Assembly: GCF_030409505.1 (NCBI RefSeq)
Contig: NZ_JAUFPZ010000002.1
Location: forward strand, 3,355,501 to 3,419,500
Length of the DNA stretch: 64,000 nucleotides
Reading direction: 5' to 3'
Source of the DNA: Zunongwangia endophytica
GTDB taxonomy: Bacteria > Bacteroidota > Bacteroidia > Flavobacteriales > Flavobacteriaceae
Every line of letters begins with the position of its first letter. Within the stretch, counting starts at the first letter, position 1. The notes beneath the pieces were generated by a model. It did no database searches, was not told the origin of the DNA, and saw only the letters and a program-made list of their open reading frames with translations. Shown here piece after piece: positions 42,944 to 52,896 of the stretch. A program made the position numbers and the translations under genes.

Positions 42944-43882
42944 TTGAAAATACATAAAGGAGCGCATGAGTTTGAAAGTGACAAACCAACGGTTGTAACC
43001 ATTGGTACGTTTGATGGAGTGCATGCAGGGCATAAAAAAATTATAGCACGTTTGGTCGATAGTGCAAAGGCCAACAATTTAGAATCTGTAATTCTTACAT
43101 TTTTTCCGCATCCCAGAATGGTCTTGCAAAAAGAAAGCGGAATCAAATTGATCAATACTATTTTAGAGCGTACCGAGATTTTAGAGCAAAGTGGTATGGA
43201 TCATTTGGTAATCCATCCTTTTACCATGCAGTTTTCCAGGCTAAGTGCCAGAGAGTTTGTAAAAGATATTCTGGTTGAAAAATTAAAAGCCAAAAAAGTA
43301 ATTATTGGTTATGATCATCGATTTGGTAGAAATCGTACAGCAAATATCGATGATCTTAAAGCTTTTGGAGAAGAGTTTGATTTTGAAGTTGAAGAAATTA
43401 CAAGACAGGATATCGAAGAAGTAGCCGTAAGTTCTACAAAGATTCGAAATGCTTTAGAAGAAGGACTTGTAGAAAAAGCTAATACTTACCTGCAGTATCC
43501 ATTTTCTCTGGAAGGAAAAGTTGTAAGAGGTCGTGGTCTGGGGAAAGATTTTGGTTATCCTACCGCCAATATTAAAATTGAAGAAGATTATAAGCTTATA
43601 CCTAAAAATGGCGTTTATGTAGTAAGATCTATAATAGACGACAAGAATTACTTCGGAATGATGAGTATAGGAACTAATCCTACTGTAGGAGGCGTTTCAA
43701 AAACTATCGAAACTTACTTCTTTGATCTGGATAAAGATCTTTATGAGAAAAATTTAAAGATCGAATTACTTATAAGAATCAGAGACGAGAAAAAATTTGA
43801 TTCGGTTGAAGAATTGAAAACAGCAATGCGTCAGGATCAGGCATTTTCTATGCAATATATAAAAGATAATTATGTGGAATAA
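42944..43882 (+). CDS. ribF: Bifunctional riboflavin kinase/FAD synthetase
   Basis: The enzyme turns riboflavin to FMN and then FAD. The N-terminal nucleotidyltransferase domain has TIGTFDGVHAGHKKI (residues 17-31) and SSTKIRNALEEG. The C-terminal kinase domain begins at GKVVRGRGLGKDFGYPTANI and ends about residue 310. No ATG precedes the conserved region, so translation uses TTG at 42944, six bases after the pth stop codon. It overlaps the HTTM gene by 11 bases. Confidence 0.95.
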   Translation: MKIHKGAHEFESDKPTVVTIGTFDGVHAGHKKIIARLVDSAKANNLESVILTFFPHPRMVLQKESGIKLINTILERTEILEQSGMDHLVIHPFTMQFSRLSAREFVKDILVEKLKAKKVIIGYDHRFGRNRTANIDDLKAFGEEFDFEVEEITRQDIEEVAVSSTKIRNALEEGLVEKANTYLQYPFSLEGKVVRGRGLGKDFGYPTANIKIEEDYKLIPKNGVYVVRSIIDDKNYFGMMSIGTNPTVGGVSKTIETYFFDLDKDLYEKNLKIELLIRIRDEKKFDSVEELKTAMRQDQAFSMQYIKDNYVE

Positions 43883-45194
43883 ATGGCTTTTTAAGCAGGT
43901 AGATAATTCAGGATTAGTATTTTTTAGAATTGCTTTTGGATTATTAATTGCGCTTGAGGCTTTTGGAGGTATTTTTACAGGATGGGTACGCCGCACCCTG
44001 GTAGAACCAAATTTCACCTTCAATTTTATAGGTTTTGAATTTTTGCAGCCACTGCCTGGAGACCTTATGTATTACTACTATGGTCTTATGGGAGTTTTTG
44101 GCCTTCTGGTTATGATTGGCTTTAAATATCGATTTTCGATGGCCTGCTATACAATTATGTGGGCTTCGGTTTATTTAATGCAAAAGTCATCGTATAACAA
44201 TCACTATTACCTTTTAATGCTGCTATGCTTTATCATGGTGTTCTTACCGGCGCATAGAGCATTATCTTACGACGCCTGGAAAAACAAGGCCATTCGATCA
44301 CTATCAATGCCAAGATGGGTTTGGCTCTTTATTGTAATCCAGTTATTTATAGTGTACACGTTTGCTTCAGTAGCTAAATTATATCCCGATTGGTTGGATG
44401 CTACAGTGCCAGAAATGTTAATGCGTGGCAAGAAAGACTTTTGGCTGGTAGGCGAATTTCTTCAGCGAGATTGGATAAAATGGGTAATTGCTTATTTCGG
44501 GTTAGTTTTCGATTTATTAATTGTTCCGATGCTACTCTGGAAGCGAACGCGTCTTCCGTTTTTTATACTAGCGGTATTCTTTCATTTATTCAATAGCTTT
44601 ATTTTTCATATTGGGATATTTCCGTATTTATCTTTAGCATTTTGTGTGTTCTTTTTTCCAACAGAGCAAGTGAACAAATATTTACTTCGGAATAAAAAAG
44701 CGCATTATGACGGTGATGAAGTAATAGTTCCGCAGCAAAAAGGATTGTTGAAATTGGCCATAATCGTATGGTTTGTAGTGCAAATTTCCTTACCGCTACG
44801 CCATTGGTTTATTAAAGACAATGTTTTGTGGACAGAAGAAGGGCATCGTCTTAGCTGGCGTATGATGCTTAGAACAAAAAGCGGAAGGGCAACTTTTAAA
44901 GTGGTAGAAAAAGGCACTACAGATACGATATTCGTTAAAAAACAAGACTATCTTTCTAGAAAACAGCGCAGGGCGATTAATTCAAAGCCCGATATGATCT
45001 GGCAATTTTCTCAACGCTTGAAAGATGAATATGCGGCGCAGGGCAAAGACGTACAGGTTTTTGTAAATGCACGAGTTGCGGTAAACGGGAGATCTTACGA
45101 AAGGTTGATAGATCCTAAAGTGGATATCGCTAATGAGGAGTGGAATCATTTTGGGCATCACGATTGGATTTTGCCTTCTAATTTAGATAAATAA
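43872..45194 (+). CDS. HTTM-domain membrane protein (vitamin K-dependent gamma-carboxylase-like)
   Basis: The 440-residue protein has an N-terminal horizontally transferred transmembrane (HTTM) domain with about seven helices (13-300). Signatures are FFRIAFGLLIALEAFGG, SSYNNHYYLLMLLCF and FASVAKLYPDWL. A soluble C-terminal part (about 320-440) ends NHFGHHDWILPS. Homologues of vertebrate gamma-glutamyl carboxylase occur in many Flavobacteriia, but their substrate is unknown. It overlaps ribF and is probably in one operon from pth. Confidence 0.87.
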   Translation: MWNKWLFKQVDNSGLVFFRIAFGLLIALEAFGGIFTGWVRRTLVEPNFTFNFIGFEFLQPLPGDLMYYYYGLMGVFGLLVMIGFKYRFSMACYTIMWASVYLMQKSSYNNHYYLLMLLCFIMVFLPAHRALSYDAWKNKAIRSLSMPRWVWLFIVIQLFIVYTFASVAKLYPDWLDATVPEMLMRGKKDFWLVGEFLQRDWIKWVIAYFGLVFDLLIVPMLLWKRTRLPFFILAVFFHLFNSFIFHIGIFPYLSLAFCVFFFPTEQVNKYLLRNKKAHYDGDEVIVPQQKGLLKLAIIVWFVVQISLPLRHWFIKDNVLWTEEGHRLSWRMMLRTKSGRATFKVVEKGTTDTIFVKKQDYLSRKQRRAINSKPDMIWQFSQRLKDEYAAQGKDVQVFVNARVAVNGRSYERLIDPKVDIANEEWNHFGHHDWILPSNLDK

Positions 45195-45210
45195 TTAGCT
45201 TCGCTTTTAT

Positions 45211-45218
45211 TACATTTG
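45211..45218 (+). promoter_or_regulatory. -7 box upstream of serS
   Basis: TACATTTG matches TAnnTTTG exactly, with the start of transcription predicted about 38 bases before the serS ATG. No clear TTG at -33. Confidence 0.45.
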
Positions 45219-45261
45219 CGAGTTCAAAATATTATTAACGGCGATAAAATTAATTGGCCTT

Positions 45262-46533
45262 ATGTTACAAGTTAACAACATCAAAGAGCATAAAGACGCG
45301 TATATCAAAGCGCTTAAAAAAAGAAATTTTGATGCTGAATCTATTTTTGATGAGGTATTGAGTTTAGACGAAACCCGTCGATCGACTCAAACCAAACTTG
45401 ATGATACTTTGGCCGAATCTAATAAGCTTTCTAAGCAAATTGGATTGATGTTTAAAAATGGAGAACATCAAAAAGCTAATCTTTTAAAAGAGAAGACAGG
45501 CAAATTAAAGGAAGATTCTAAAAAATATTCAGAGCTTTTGGCAAACAGTATTGCAGAGTTAGAAAAGCTACTTTATACAGTGCCAAATATTCCTACAGAA
45601 TCGGTTCCTGCTGGAGTAAGCGAAGATGATAACGAAGAAATCTTTAAAGAAGGTGATATTCCTGTTTTAGCGGAAGGTTCTTTACCGCATTGGGAGCTTG
45701 CAAAAAAATACGATATTATCGATTTTGAGCTTGGAAATAAGGTAACAGGTGCAGGATTTCCCATTTATAAAGGAAAAGGTGCAAGATTACAACGTGCGTT
45801 GGTTTCTTACTTTTTAGATAAAGCAGTAGATGCAGGATATTCAGAATATCAATTGCCATTAATGGTGAACGAAGCTTCTGGTTACGGTACCGGGCAACTG
45901 CCAGATAAAGAAGGGCAAATGTATCACATCACTGAAGACGATCTTTATATGATTCCTACTGCAGAGGTGCCAATTACAAATATGTATCGTGGTAATCTTT
46001 TAACAGATAAAGATTTTCCAATCGCCTGTACAGGTTATACGCCTTGTTTTAGAAGAGAAGCGGGATCTTATGGTGCGCATGTTCGTGGTTTAAATCGTTT
46101 ACACCAATTTGATAAAGTAGAATTGGTAAGAATCGAAAAGCCCGAAAATTCTTATGATGCTTTAGACGGTATGGTAAATCACATCAAAGACCTGCTTAAA
46201 GATCTAAAATTGCCCTATCGAATTTTAAGACTTTGTGGTGGCGATTTAGGTTTTACTTCAGCATTAACTTATGATTTCGAAGTATTTTCTACCGCGCAGG
46301 ATCGTTGGTTAGAAATTAGTTCTGTTTCAAACTTCGAGACCTTTCAGGCGAATCGTTTAAAACTGCGATACAAAAACAAAGAAGGTAAAAAAGAACTGGT
46401 GCATACGCTTAATGGAAGTGCTTTGGCCTTACCAAGAGTTTTAGCCGGGATCTTAGAGAATTACCAGACAGAAAACGGAATTAAAATTCCGGAAGTACTT
46501 GTTCCTTACACCGGTTTCGATATGATCGATTAA
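45262..46533 (+). CDS. serS: Seryl-tRNA synthetase
   Basis: The class II synthetase has an N-terminal antiparallel coiled-coil arm (about 25-105) that grips the long variable arm of tRNA-Ser. A catalytic domain follows with motif 2 CFRREAGSYGAHVRGLNRLHQF and motif 3 NGSALALPRVLAGILENYQ. The length of 423 residues is normal. The promoter box at 45211 suggests a separate transcript from the HTTM gene. Confidence 0.98.
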   Translation: MLQVNNIKEHKDAYIKALKKRNFDAESIFDEVLSLDETRRSTQTKLDDTLAESNKLSKQIGLMFKNGEHQKANLLKEKTGKLKEDSKKYSELLANSIAELEKLLYTVPNIPTESVPAGVSEDDNEEIFKEGDIPVLAEGSLPHWELAKKYDIIDFELGNKVTGAGFPIYKGKGARLQRALVSYFLDKAVDAGYSEYQLPLMVNEASGYGTGQLPDKEGQMYHITEDDLYMIPTAEVPITNMYRGNLLTDKDFPIACTGYTPCFRREAGSYGAHVRGLNRLHQFDKVELVRIEKPENSYDALDGMVNHIKDLLKDLKLPYRILRLCGGDLGFTSALTYDFEVFSTAQDRWLEISSVSNFETFQANRLKLRYKNKEGKKELVHTLNGSALALPRVLAGILENYQTENGIKIPEVLVPYTGFDMID

Positions 46534-46579
46534 GAATTTATTTATTCTATAAAGAAGCGCATTTTGTTATATTTACAAG

Positions 46580-48364
46580 ATGCGCTTTTTCATTTTAATT
46601 ATATCGGTTATTCTTTTTTCTGCGGAAGTAAATGGGCAGTCACTACAGCTGGCTCAAAACTTCTTTGATAAAGGCGAATACGAGAAAGCACTTTCTTACT
46701 ATAAAAAAACGCTAGAACTTGCCAATAATAATCCGCAGGCTTATTTTGGTGTAGTAAGTTCTTTACAACAGTTGGAGCGTTTTGGAGAAGCCGAAACGAT
46801 GTTACGAGATCGATTGGAAGCTTCGCCACAAAACAGCGGTACTTTAATCGATATTGGTCATAATTTTGCCTTGCAAAGAGATGAATCAAAAGCCGAAGAA
46901 TATTATCAAAAAGCGCTGGAAGCTTTGTCAGAAAATCCTCGCCAGGCCTTCGGGATTGGGATGAGTTTTGAAAAATATAATTTGTTGGATTTTGCTGCAA
47001 GAGCTTATCAAAAAGCAAATGAATTAATGCCCAATGCCGGCTTAGAATTGAAGCTTGCAAGAATTTACGGAGAGCAGGGAGAGCTTCAAAAGATGTTTGA
47101 AAATTATCTTGATCTGGTGATTAAAGATGAAAAATATTTTCCCTACGCTAATCGCGAATTCGGAAAGTTTATTACTGAAGATGCCACGGCAGAACCTAAT
47201 ATTTTACTAAGAACTACATTACTGAAGCGGTTGCAAGCCGACCCAAATCCTTTTTATAACGAGATGCTGAGTTGGTTGTACATTCAGCAAAAAGAATATA
47301 ATAAAGCGCTTATTCAGGAGAAAGCGATTTATAAACGATCAGCGGTGCCAAATTTAAACCGAATTATGAATTTAGCATATACTGCAAAAAGAGCAGACGA
47401 TCTTGAAGCTGCAAAAACCGTTACTAATTTTATTATTGAAGAAGCACCGCAGTCTTTAAAACTTCGAGCAAAACAGTTAAAATTGAGTTTAGAGGTAGAA
47501 ACGGCAAGTGCTTCAGATTATGCTGAAATTGAAGCACACTTCCGTAGTGTTATTGAAGAATATCAGAATGCTGGTGCTACCATCCCGCTTCAAATTGATT
47601 TTGGTCGATTTTTAGCCTTCAAATTAGAAAAAGTTTCAGAAGCTGAAAATCTTTTAAAAAGTCTGCTAACCAATGCAATCAATGATTACGAGAAAGCTCG
47701 AATAAAAATGGCAATCGCAGATGTGTTGGTGCTTCAGCAAAAATTTAACGAAGCGCTAATAACCTATACGCAAGTGCAAAAAATGGTAAAAAATGACCAG
47801 CTTGCCCAGGATGCGCAATTTAAAGTGGCGAAAACAAGCTATTATAAAGGCGATTTTGAATGGGCACAAACACAGTTGGATGTTTTAAAAAAGTCGACTT
47901 CGCAGTTAATTGCTAACGATGCGATGGAATTAAGTTTGCTTATAAAAGATAATAGTTTAGAAGATTCTACTCAGGTAGCTTTAAAGAAATATGCGTATGC
48001 AGATTTACTTTCTTACCAAGGGAAAAATGAGCATGCAATAACTAAATTAAATGAACTTTTAGAAGCGCATAAAGGAGAGAAGATTGAAGATGAAGTGCTT
48101 TTTAAGCAAGCTCAGCTTTACGAGCAGGAAAGTATGTATCTTTTGGCTGAAGAAAATTATCTTTCAATATTGGCCAATTACGGTCAGGATTTATTAGCAG
48201 ATAACGCAGCCTGGAATTTGGCTGAACTCTATGCTAATCACTTAAATTTACCAGAAAAAGCGCAGCAATATTACGAGCAGCTATTGTTTAATTTTGAGGA
48301 TAGTATTTATTTTATAGAAGCCCGAAAAAAATATCGATCACTAAGAGGGGATACCATCGAATGA
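46580..48364 (+). CDS. Secreted TPR-repeat protein
   Basis: A signal peptide (about 1-19) is followed by TPR repeats over most of 594 residues (for example AQNFFDKGEYEKALSYYKKTL at the start and LPEKAQQYYEQLLFNFEDS near the end). It is probably a periplasmic scaffold, perhaps tied to the cell envelope; no enzymatic motif is seen. It overlaps the next membrane-protein gene by four bases (ATGA), so the two are co-translated. Confidence 0.82.
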   Translation: MRFFILIISVILFSAEVNGQSLQLAQNFFDKGEYEKALSYYKKTLELANNNPQAYFGVVSSLQQLERFGEAETMLRDRLEASPQNSGTLIDIGHNFALQRDESKAEEYYQKALEALSENPRQAFGIGMSFEKYNLLDFAARAYQKANELMPNAGLELKLARIYGEQGELQKMFENYLDLVIKDEKYFPYANREFGKFITEDATAEPNILLRTTLLKRLQADPNPFYNEMLSWLYIQQKEYNKALIQEKAIYKRSAVPNLNRIMNLAYTAKRADDLEAAKTVTNFIIEEAPQSLKLRAKQLKLSLEVETASASDYAEIEAHFRSVIEEYQNAGATIPLQIDFGRFLAFKLEKVSEAENLLKSLLTNAINDYEKARIKMAIADVLVLQQKFNEALITYTQVQKMVKNDQLAQDAQFKVAKTSYYKGDFEWAQTQLDVLKKSTSQLIANDAMELSLLIKDNSLEDSTQVALKKYAYADLLSYQGKNEHAITKLNELLEAHKGEKIEDEVLFKQAQLYEQESMYLLAEENYLSILANYGQDLLADNAAWNLAELYANHLNLPEKAQQYYEQLLFNFEDSIYFIEARKKYRSLRGDTIE

Positions 48365-48789
48365 AGCAATTATTAGCCAAATCGTACAAGTTATTTTGGA
48401 TTTTCATTCCTCTGGTTTTTATGTACGGGATGTTTAATAAAGACCATTTATGTGTGCTTAATATCCATGATACTTATTATGCGATACATGATGTGGATTT
48501 TGCGGGATTAATCGTAATATTTTACGCGTTATTTGGGGTTTGCTACTGGTTAATAGATTTCTTTAATAAAAAGCTTATTAATTGGATGACGGCGTATCAT
48601 GTCTTTATAAGCATATTTGGACTTTTATTCTTACTGATTTTCTACGGAATTATAAATGATTTGGAATTCGATTATGCTTTAAAGGAAACTTTAATGATGC
48701 TTACATTTATCGCGGGAGCTATTACTATTACCGCTCAGCTACTATTTCCTTTAAATTTAATTCTTTCCTATTTTCGCGAAAAAAAGTAG
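48361..48789 (+). CDS. Four-helix membrane protein of unknown function
   Basis: The 142-residue protein has about four hydrophobic helices (11-25, 45-66, 80-100, 116-137) and a short HDTYYAIHDVDF loop with several His/Asp residues. I do not recognise the family. It is translationally coupled to the TPR protein. Confidence 0.7.
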   Translation: MKQLLAKSYKLFWIFIPLVFMYGMFNKDHLCVLNIHDTYYAIHDVDFAGLIVIFYALFGVCYWLIDFFNKKLINWMTAYHVFISIFGLLFLLIFYGIINDLEFDYALKETLMMLTFIAGAITITAQLLFPLNLILSYFREKK

Positions 48790-48848
48790 TTATTTCCTTG
48801 AAGAGTAATTTAGTGTGTAATTAGTTTACCGATTCCTCTAATCAATTC

Positions 48849-48878
48849 TTGCTGCAAGGCTTTTGATTCGTATTTTTG
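48849..48878 (+). promoter_or_regulatory. Promoter of the DUF4286 gene
   Basis: TTG (48849-48851), a 19-base spacer and TATTTTTG (48871-48878) give an ideal match. Transcription would start about 20 bases before the ATG. Confidence 0.65.
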
Positions 48879-48903
48879 CAAATTCAGAATAAAATTATAG
48901 CAT

Positions 48904-49212
48904 ATGGTTATTTATAATGTGACTACAAATGTTCAGGAAGATGTACATCAAGAATGGTTAAAATGGATGAAATCTGAATTTATTCCCGCCATGTTGAAAA
49001 CTGGGAAATTCAAAAAAGCATTAATGACGAAAGTGCTTGCCAAAGAGCCTATGGGAGGGATTACCTATTCTGTACAATACACAGCAGAAAGTATGGCGTA
49101 TCTTAAAACATTTTATATGGAAGATCACGCAAAAATGGTTGCCAAAACAGAACCTTTTAAAGGGAAATTTGTAGAGTTTTCAACCGAACTTCAGGTAGAA
49201 GACGAGCAATAA
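48904..49212 (+). CDS. DUF4286 family protein
   Basis: The 102-residue protein has the DUF4286 pattern: MVIYNVTTNVQEDVHQEWLKWM at the start and a ferredoxin-like alpha/beta alternation with VQYTAESMAYLKTFY. The function is unknown. It is cytoplasmic and lies 21 bases before rsmA; the same gene pair occurs widely in Flavobacteriia, which hints at a role linked to ribosome maturation (inference). Confidence 0.85.
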   Translation: MVIYNVTTNVQEDVHQEWLKWMKSEFIPAMLKTGKFKKALMTKVLAKEPMGGITYSVQYTAESMAYLKTFYMEDHAKMVAKTEPFKGKFVEFSTELQVEDEQ

Positions 49213-49233
49213 TTTGCTGCTAAAACAAACAAT

Positions 49234-50076
49234 ATGAGCAAAAAGAAATTTAAAAAGAACTTTAAACCAGCAGCCAGACAGGAGGATCTAAGCGGGCAGG
49301 TACGAGCTAAAAAGCATTTGGGACAGCATTTTCTTAATGATGAAAGTATTGCTGAAAAAATTGCGGATACCTTGGCGCTTTCCGGCTATAAATATGTTTT
49401 GGAGATTGGCCCTGGGATGGGAGTCTTAACTAAATTTCTATTGAAGAAAGACACCGAAGTTCATGTTGTAGAAATTGATTCAGAAAGTGTAGAATATCTA
49501 AATGCAAATTATTTAAAACTAGGTGGCAGAATCCACGAACAGGATTTTTTAAAATATGATTTCACTCAAATTTTTGGAGAGCAGCCTTTCGCTATTACAG
49601 GGAATTTTCCGTACAATATTTCTACGCAAATTGTATTTAAGGTTTTAGCGATGCGCGATCAGATTCCTGAGTTTTCAGGTATGTTTCAAAAAGAGGTAGC
49701 CAAACGAATTTGTGAGAAAGAAGGAAGTAAAGCTTATGGTATTCTTTCAGTATTAACTCAGGCTTTTTACGAGGCTGAATATTTATTTACCGTGCCTCCA
49801 ACAGTTTTTAATCCACCGCCTAAAGTAGATAGCGGCGTATTGCGACTAACGCGTAAAGAAAATTACGATTTACCCTGTAACGAAGCCCTGTTTTTCCGAG
49901 TGGTGAAAATGGCATTCCAGCAGCGACGTAAAACCTTAAGAAATAGTTTAAAAAGTCTTAATTTACCTGATAGTTTACGAGAAGAGACTATCTTTGGTAA
50001 ACGGCCTGAGCAGCTTAGTACACAAGATTTTATTTCCCTTACTTTAAATATCGAGCCCTATGCACTTTCAAATTAG
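49234..50076 (+). CDS. rsmA: 16S rRNA (adenine1518/1519-N6)-dimethyltransferase
   Basis: The enzyme dimethylates two adenines near the 3' end of 16S rRNA; loss gives kasugamycin resistance. After a basic N-terminus come [11 protein letters not shown], the SAM motif [13 protein letters not shown], and the catalytic motif GNFPYNIS. The length of 280 residues is normal. Its 3' end overlaps mgtE by 17 bases. Confidence 0.97.
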   Translation: MSKKKFKKNFKPAARQEDLSGQVRAKKHLGQHFLNDESIAEKIADTLALSGYKYVLEIGPGMGVLTKFLLKKDTEVHVVEIDSESVEYLNANYLKLGGRIHEQDFLKYDFTQIFGEQPFAITGNFPYNISTQIVFKVLAMRDQIPEFSGMFQKEVAKRICEKEGSKAYGILSVLTQAFYEAEYLFTVPPTVFNPPPKVDSGVLRLTRKENYDLPCNEALFFRVVKMAFQQRRKTLRNSLKSLNLPDSLREETIFGKRPEQLSTQDFISLTLNIEPYALSN

Positions 50077-51415
50077 CGACCAGCTGATTCAAAAAATTCA
50101 ATACCTCATCGAAACAAAAGACGATGAAGAATTGTTATTGCATTTAGAGGATATTCACCATGCCGATATTGCTGAAATTATTACTGAACTTAGCCTGGAT
50201 GAGGCGACTTACTTAGTAAAACTTTTAGATAGCGAAAAAACTTCTGAAGCTTTAATGGAGCTTGAAGAAGGGGTAAGAGAGCGTATTCTTGATAAACTTT
50301 CTGCCAGAGAAATCGCAGACGAGTTGGTAGAAATGGATACCGATGATGCTGCAGATATCATGAACGAGCTTTCACCAGAGCTACAAAAGCAGGTGATTTC
50401 TGAAATTCAGGACGAGCAACATGCAGAAGATATTGTAGAGCTACTGCGCTACCCGGAAGATTCTGCTGGGGGATTAATGGCCAAAGAACTTGTTCGCGTT
50501 AAAGAAAACTGGAGCGTTACGGGTTGTATGACCGAGATGAGAGCGCAAGCTGAAAATGTAACTAGAGTGCATTCAATTTATGTGGTAGATCACAAAAATC
50601 ATCTTAAAGGTCGGTTATCTCTTAAGGATTTACTTACTGCATCAAGCGATGCTAATATTCGGGATATTTACATACCTAATGTAGATTATGTAAATGTGCA
50701 TACCGAAGGTGAAGAAGTTGCCAGAATAATGCAGAAATACGATTTAGAAGCTATTCCTGTTATAGATGAAATGCGAAGATTGGTAGGGAGAATTACTATC
50801 GATGATATCGTAGATTTTATCAAAGAAGAAGCCGAGCGTGACTATCAAATGGCTGCTGGTATTTCTGAAGGTGTAGAGGCAGATGACAATATTTTTAAAC
50901 AAACAAGAGCGCGTCTCCCATGGTTGTTAATTGGGATGTTTGGTGGCTTAGGAGCTGCCGGAATTATTAGCGGCTTTCAGGATACCATGTCTGTTTTTCC
51001 TAAATTGTTATTATTTGTTCCTTTAATCCAGGCAACTGCCGGAAATGTTGGTGTACAGTCTAGTGCTATCGTAGTACAGGGATTAGCCAATGGTAGTTTA
51101 AAAGGAAATATCATTGCCAAACGTCTGGTTAAAGAAGTTTCATTGGCTTTAGTAAATGGCCTTTGTATTGCTTTAATTGTCTTTGGAATAAGTCATTTTG
51201 GTTTTGGAACAAGTTTCAGAGAGTCTATAAGTGTTGGTATCGCATTAATCGCAGTCATACTTCTTGCTGCTATGATCGGGACAATTATCCCGATAATTTT
51301 AGACAAAAATAAAATTGATCCTGCTGTAGCTACAGGACCATTTATTACAACCAGTAATGATGTTTTTGGTATTCTTACCTACTTTTTAATTGCAAAAGCC
51401 ATCCTTGGTTTCTAA
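50060..51415 (+). CDS. mgtE: Magnesium transporter MgtE
   Basis: The 451-residue protein has the MgtE_N helical bundle (about 20-125), two CBS domains (about 128-255) that sense Mg2+, and a C-terminal membrane domain of five helices (about 285-450). The membrane domain has the pore segment [20 protein letters not shown] and the end [20 protein letters not shown]. It is an inner-membrane Mg2+ channel. The 17-base overlap with rsmA implies a shared transcript. From 51416 to 51687 I see no convincing gene. Confidence 0.95.
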   Translation: MHFQISDQLIQKIQYLIETKDDEELLLHLEDIHHADIAEIITELSLDEATYLVKLLDSEKTSEALMELEEGVRERILDKLSAREIADELVEMDTDDAADIMNELSPELQKQVISEIQDEQHAEDIVELLRYPEDSAGGLMAKELVRVKENWSVTGCMTEMRAQAENVTRVHSIYVVDHKNHLKGRLSLKDLLTASSDANIRDIYIPNVDYVNVHTEGEEVARIMQKYDLEAIPVIDEMRRLVGRITIDDIVDFIKEEAERDYQMAAGISEGVEADDNIFKQTRARLPWLLIGMFGGLGAAGIISGFQDTMSVFPKLLLFVPLIQATAGNVGVQSSAIVVQGLANGSLKGNIIAKRLVKEVSLALVNGLCIALIVFGISHFGFGTSFRESISVGIALIAVILLAAMIGTIIPIILDKNKIDPAVATGPFITTSNDVFGILTYFLIAKAILGF

Positions 51416-51687
51416 GAAATTGCCATATTTCTTCTTCATATTGCTCGCATTGCTTAAATTTGCAGGCTATTGTATTGGTTGAATATGACACTTCCCTATT
51501 TTCAACAATTTCATTTAGAAAGCAGATCTAGCTTTATCAAAACAGCTAAATCTGTCACAACTTTAGATACTATTTTTTTCAGAAAACTATTGAAAAATGT
51601 AAAATATCTGGTTTCTAGGTCTTTTGCTGAAATGCTGGTGCGATTCAAACAATAGCCAAAACAAAATATTAATAAAAAACGATTAAA

Positions 51688-52671
51688 ATGATCATTTTAC
51701 ACGCTGATACCAATCATCCAAGTCTGATGAAGTTATTAGCAGATGCAGGGCATCACAATATTGAAGGATTTTCACAGAGTCGAGAAGAAACATTACAAAA
51801 TCAGCATTTATATGATGGGATTGTAATAAGAAGTAGGTATTCTATCGATAAAGATTTTCTTGATGCGGCGCCTAATCTTAAGTTTATTGCAAGAGTAGGA
51901 GCTGGATTGGAAAATATAGATGTTGAATATGCTGAAGAGCGTGGCGTAAAATTATTCTCTGCTCCTGAAGGAAATCGAAATGCAGTTGGAGAACATTCGC
52001 TTGGAATGCTGCTTTCGCTTTTTAATAAGCTGAATAAAGCCGATAGAGAAGTAAGAGAAGGTCTTTGGAATCGTGAAGATAATCGTGGTATCGAATTAGA
52101 CGGAAAAACTGTTGGTATCATTGGTTACGGTAACATGGGTAAAGCTTTTTCTAGAAAATTAAGAGGTTTTGATGTAGAAGTGCTTTGCTACGACATTAAA
52201 GAAGATGTAGAAGACAGTAATGCTACGCAGGTAGATTGGGAAGAATTCACTCAAAAATGTGATATCGTAAGTTTGCATACTCCTTGGACCGAGCAAACAA
52301 ACAAAATGATAAATAAAGAATTTATCGAATCTTTTCAGAAACCATTTTGGTTTGTAAATACTGCCCGTGGTAAAAATGTGGAAACCGAAGATTTAGTAAA
52401 CGGACTTAAATCAGGGAAAGTGCTAGGAGCAGGATTAGACGTTCTGGAATACGAAAAAGCATCTTTTGAAAGTCTATTTGCCAATAAGAAGAACGTAGCT
52501 ATAAGCGCAGGAGAATCTTTACCGGAAGCTATGCGTGAGTTGATGTTCATGCCAAATACCATTCTGAGTCCGCACGTTGCAGGGTGGACGCAAGAATCTC
52601 ATGAAAAATTAGCTACAGTAACAGCGAATAAAATTATTGATGCCTTTGGACAAGGAGAGCATCAGGAATAA
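51688..52671 (+). CDS. D-2-hydroxyacid dehydrogenase (phosphoglycerate dehydrogenase-like)
   Basis: The 327-residue enzyme has an N-terminal substrate domain and an NAD-binding Rossmann domain with VGIIGYGNMGKAF (about 141-153). The catalytic arginine is in NTARGKNVET, the acid in LDVLEYE and the histidine in SPHVAGW. It lacks the ACT domain of many SerA proteins. It may be the serine-pathway enzyme or another 2-hydroxyacid dehydrogenase. No serC is adjacent. A strong terminator follows. Confidence 0.85.
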   Translation: MIILHADTNHPSLMKLLADAGHHNIEGFSQSREETLQNQHLYDGIVIRSRYSIDKDFLDAAPNLKFIARVGAGLENIDVEYAEERGVKLFSAPEGNRNAVGEHSLGMLLSLFNKLNKADREVREGLWNREDNRGIELDGKTVGIIGYGNMGKAFSRKLRGFDVEVLCYDIKEDVEDSNATQVDWEEFTQKCDIVSLHTPWTEQTNKMINKEFIESFQKPFWFVNTARGKNVETEDLVNGLKSGKVLGAGLDVLEYEKASFESLFANKKNVAISAGESLPEAMRELMFMPNTILSPHVAGWTQESHEKLATVTANKIIDAFGQGEHQE

Positions 52672-52690
52672 GTTATTCTTTTTTTAAAAG

Positions 52691-52734
52691 TAACACTGCC
52701 TGAGATATACCTATATTTCAGGCAGTGTTATTTA
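52691..52734 (+). terminator. Terminator after the hydroxyacid dehydrogenase
   Basis: TAACACTGCCTGA pairs with TCAGGCAGTGTTA in a long stem and is followed by TTTATAA. Confidence 0.75.
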
Positions 52735-52896
52735 TAAGCATTTGTAAAACAGCTATTTTTTTATATTCTGATGCTAATGCTTAACAATTCAGAAACAAAG
52801 ACTAAAAGAAACCTTTCTATTTTCGTGATGAACACCAATTTTTAAAGTAATCTACTCGGTTAGTTTTAACCGATGCTCATCGCTGAATTAAAAGTC

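Noticed and set aside
51470..51655. A 61-codon plus-strand frame starting with TTG between mgtE and the hydroxyacid dehydrogenase
   Set aside because: No family resemblance, a rare start codon and a position just after a possible -7 box (TAAATTTG at 51455) suggest untranslated leader instead.
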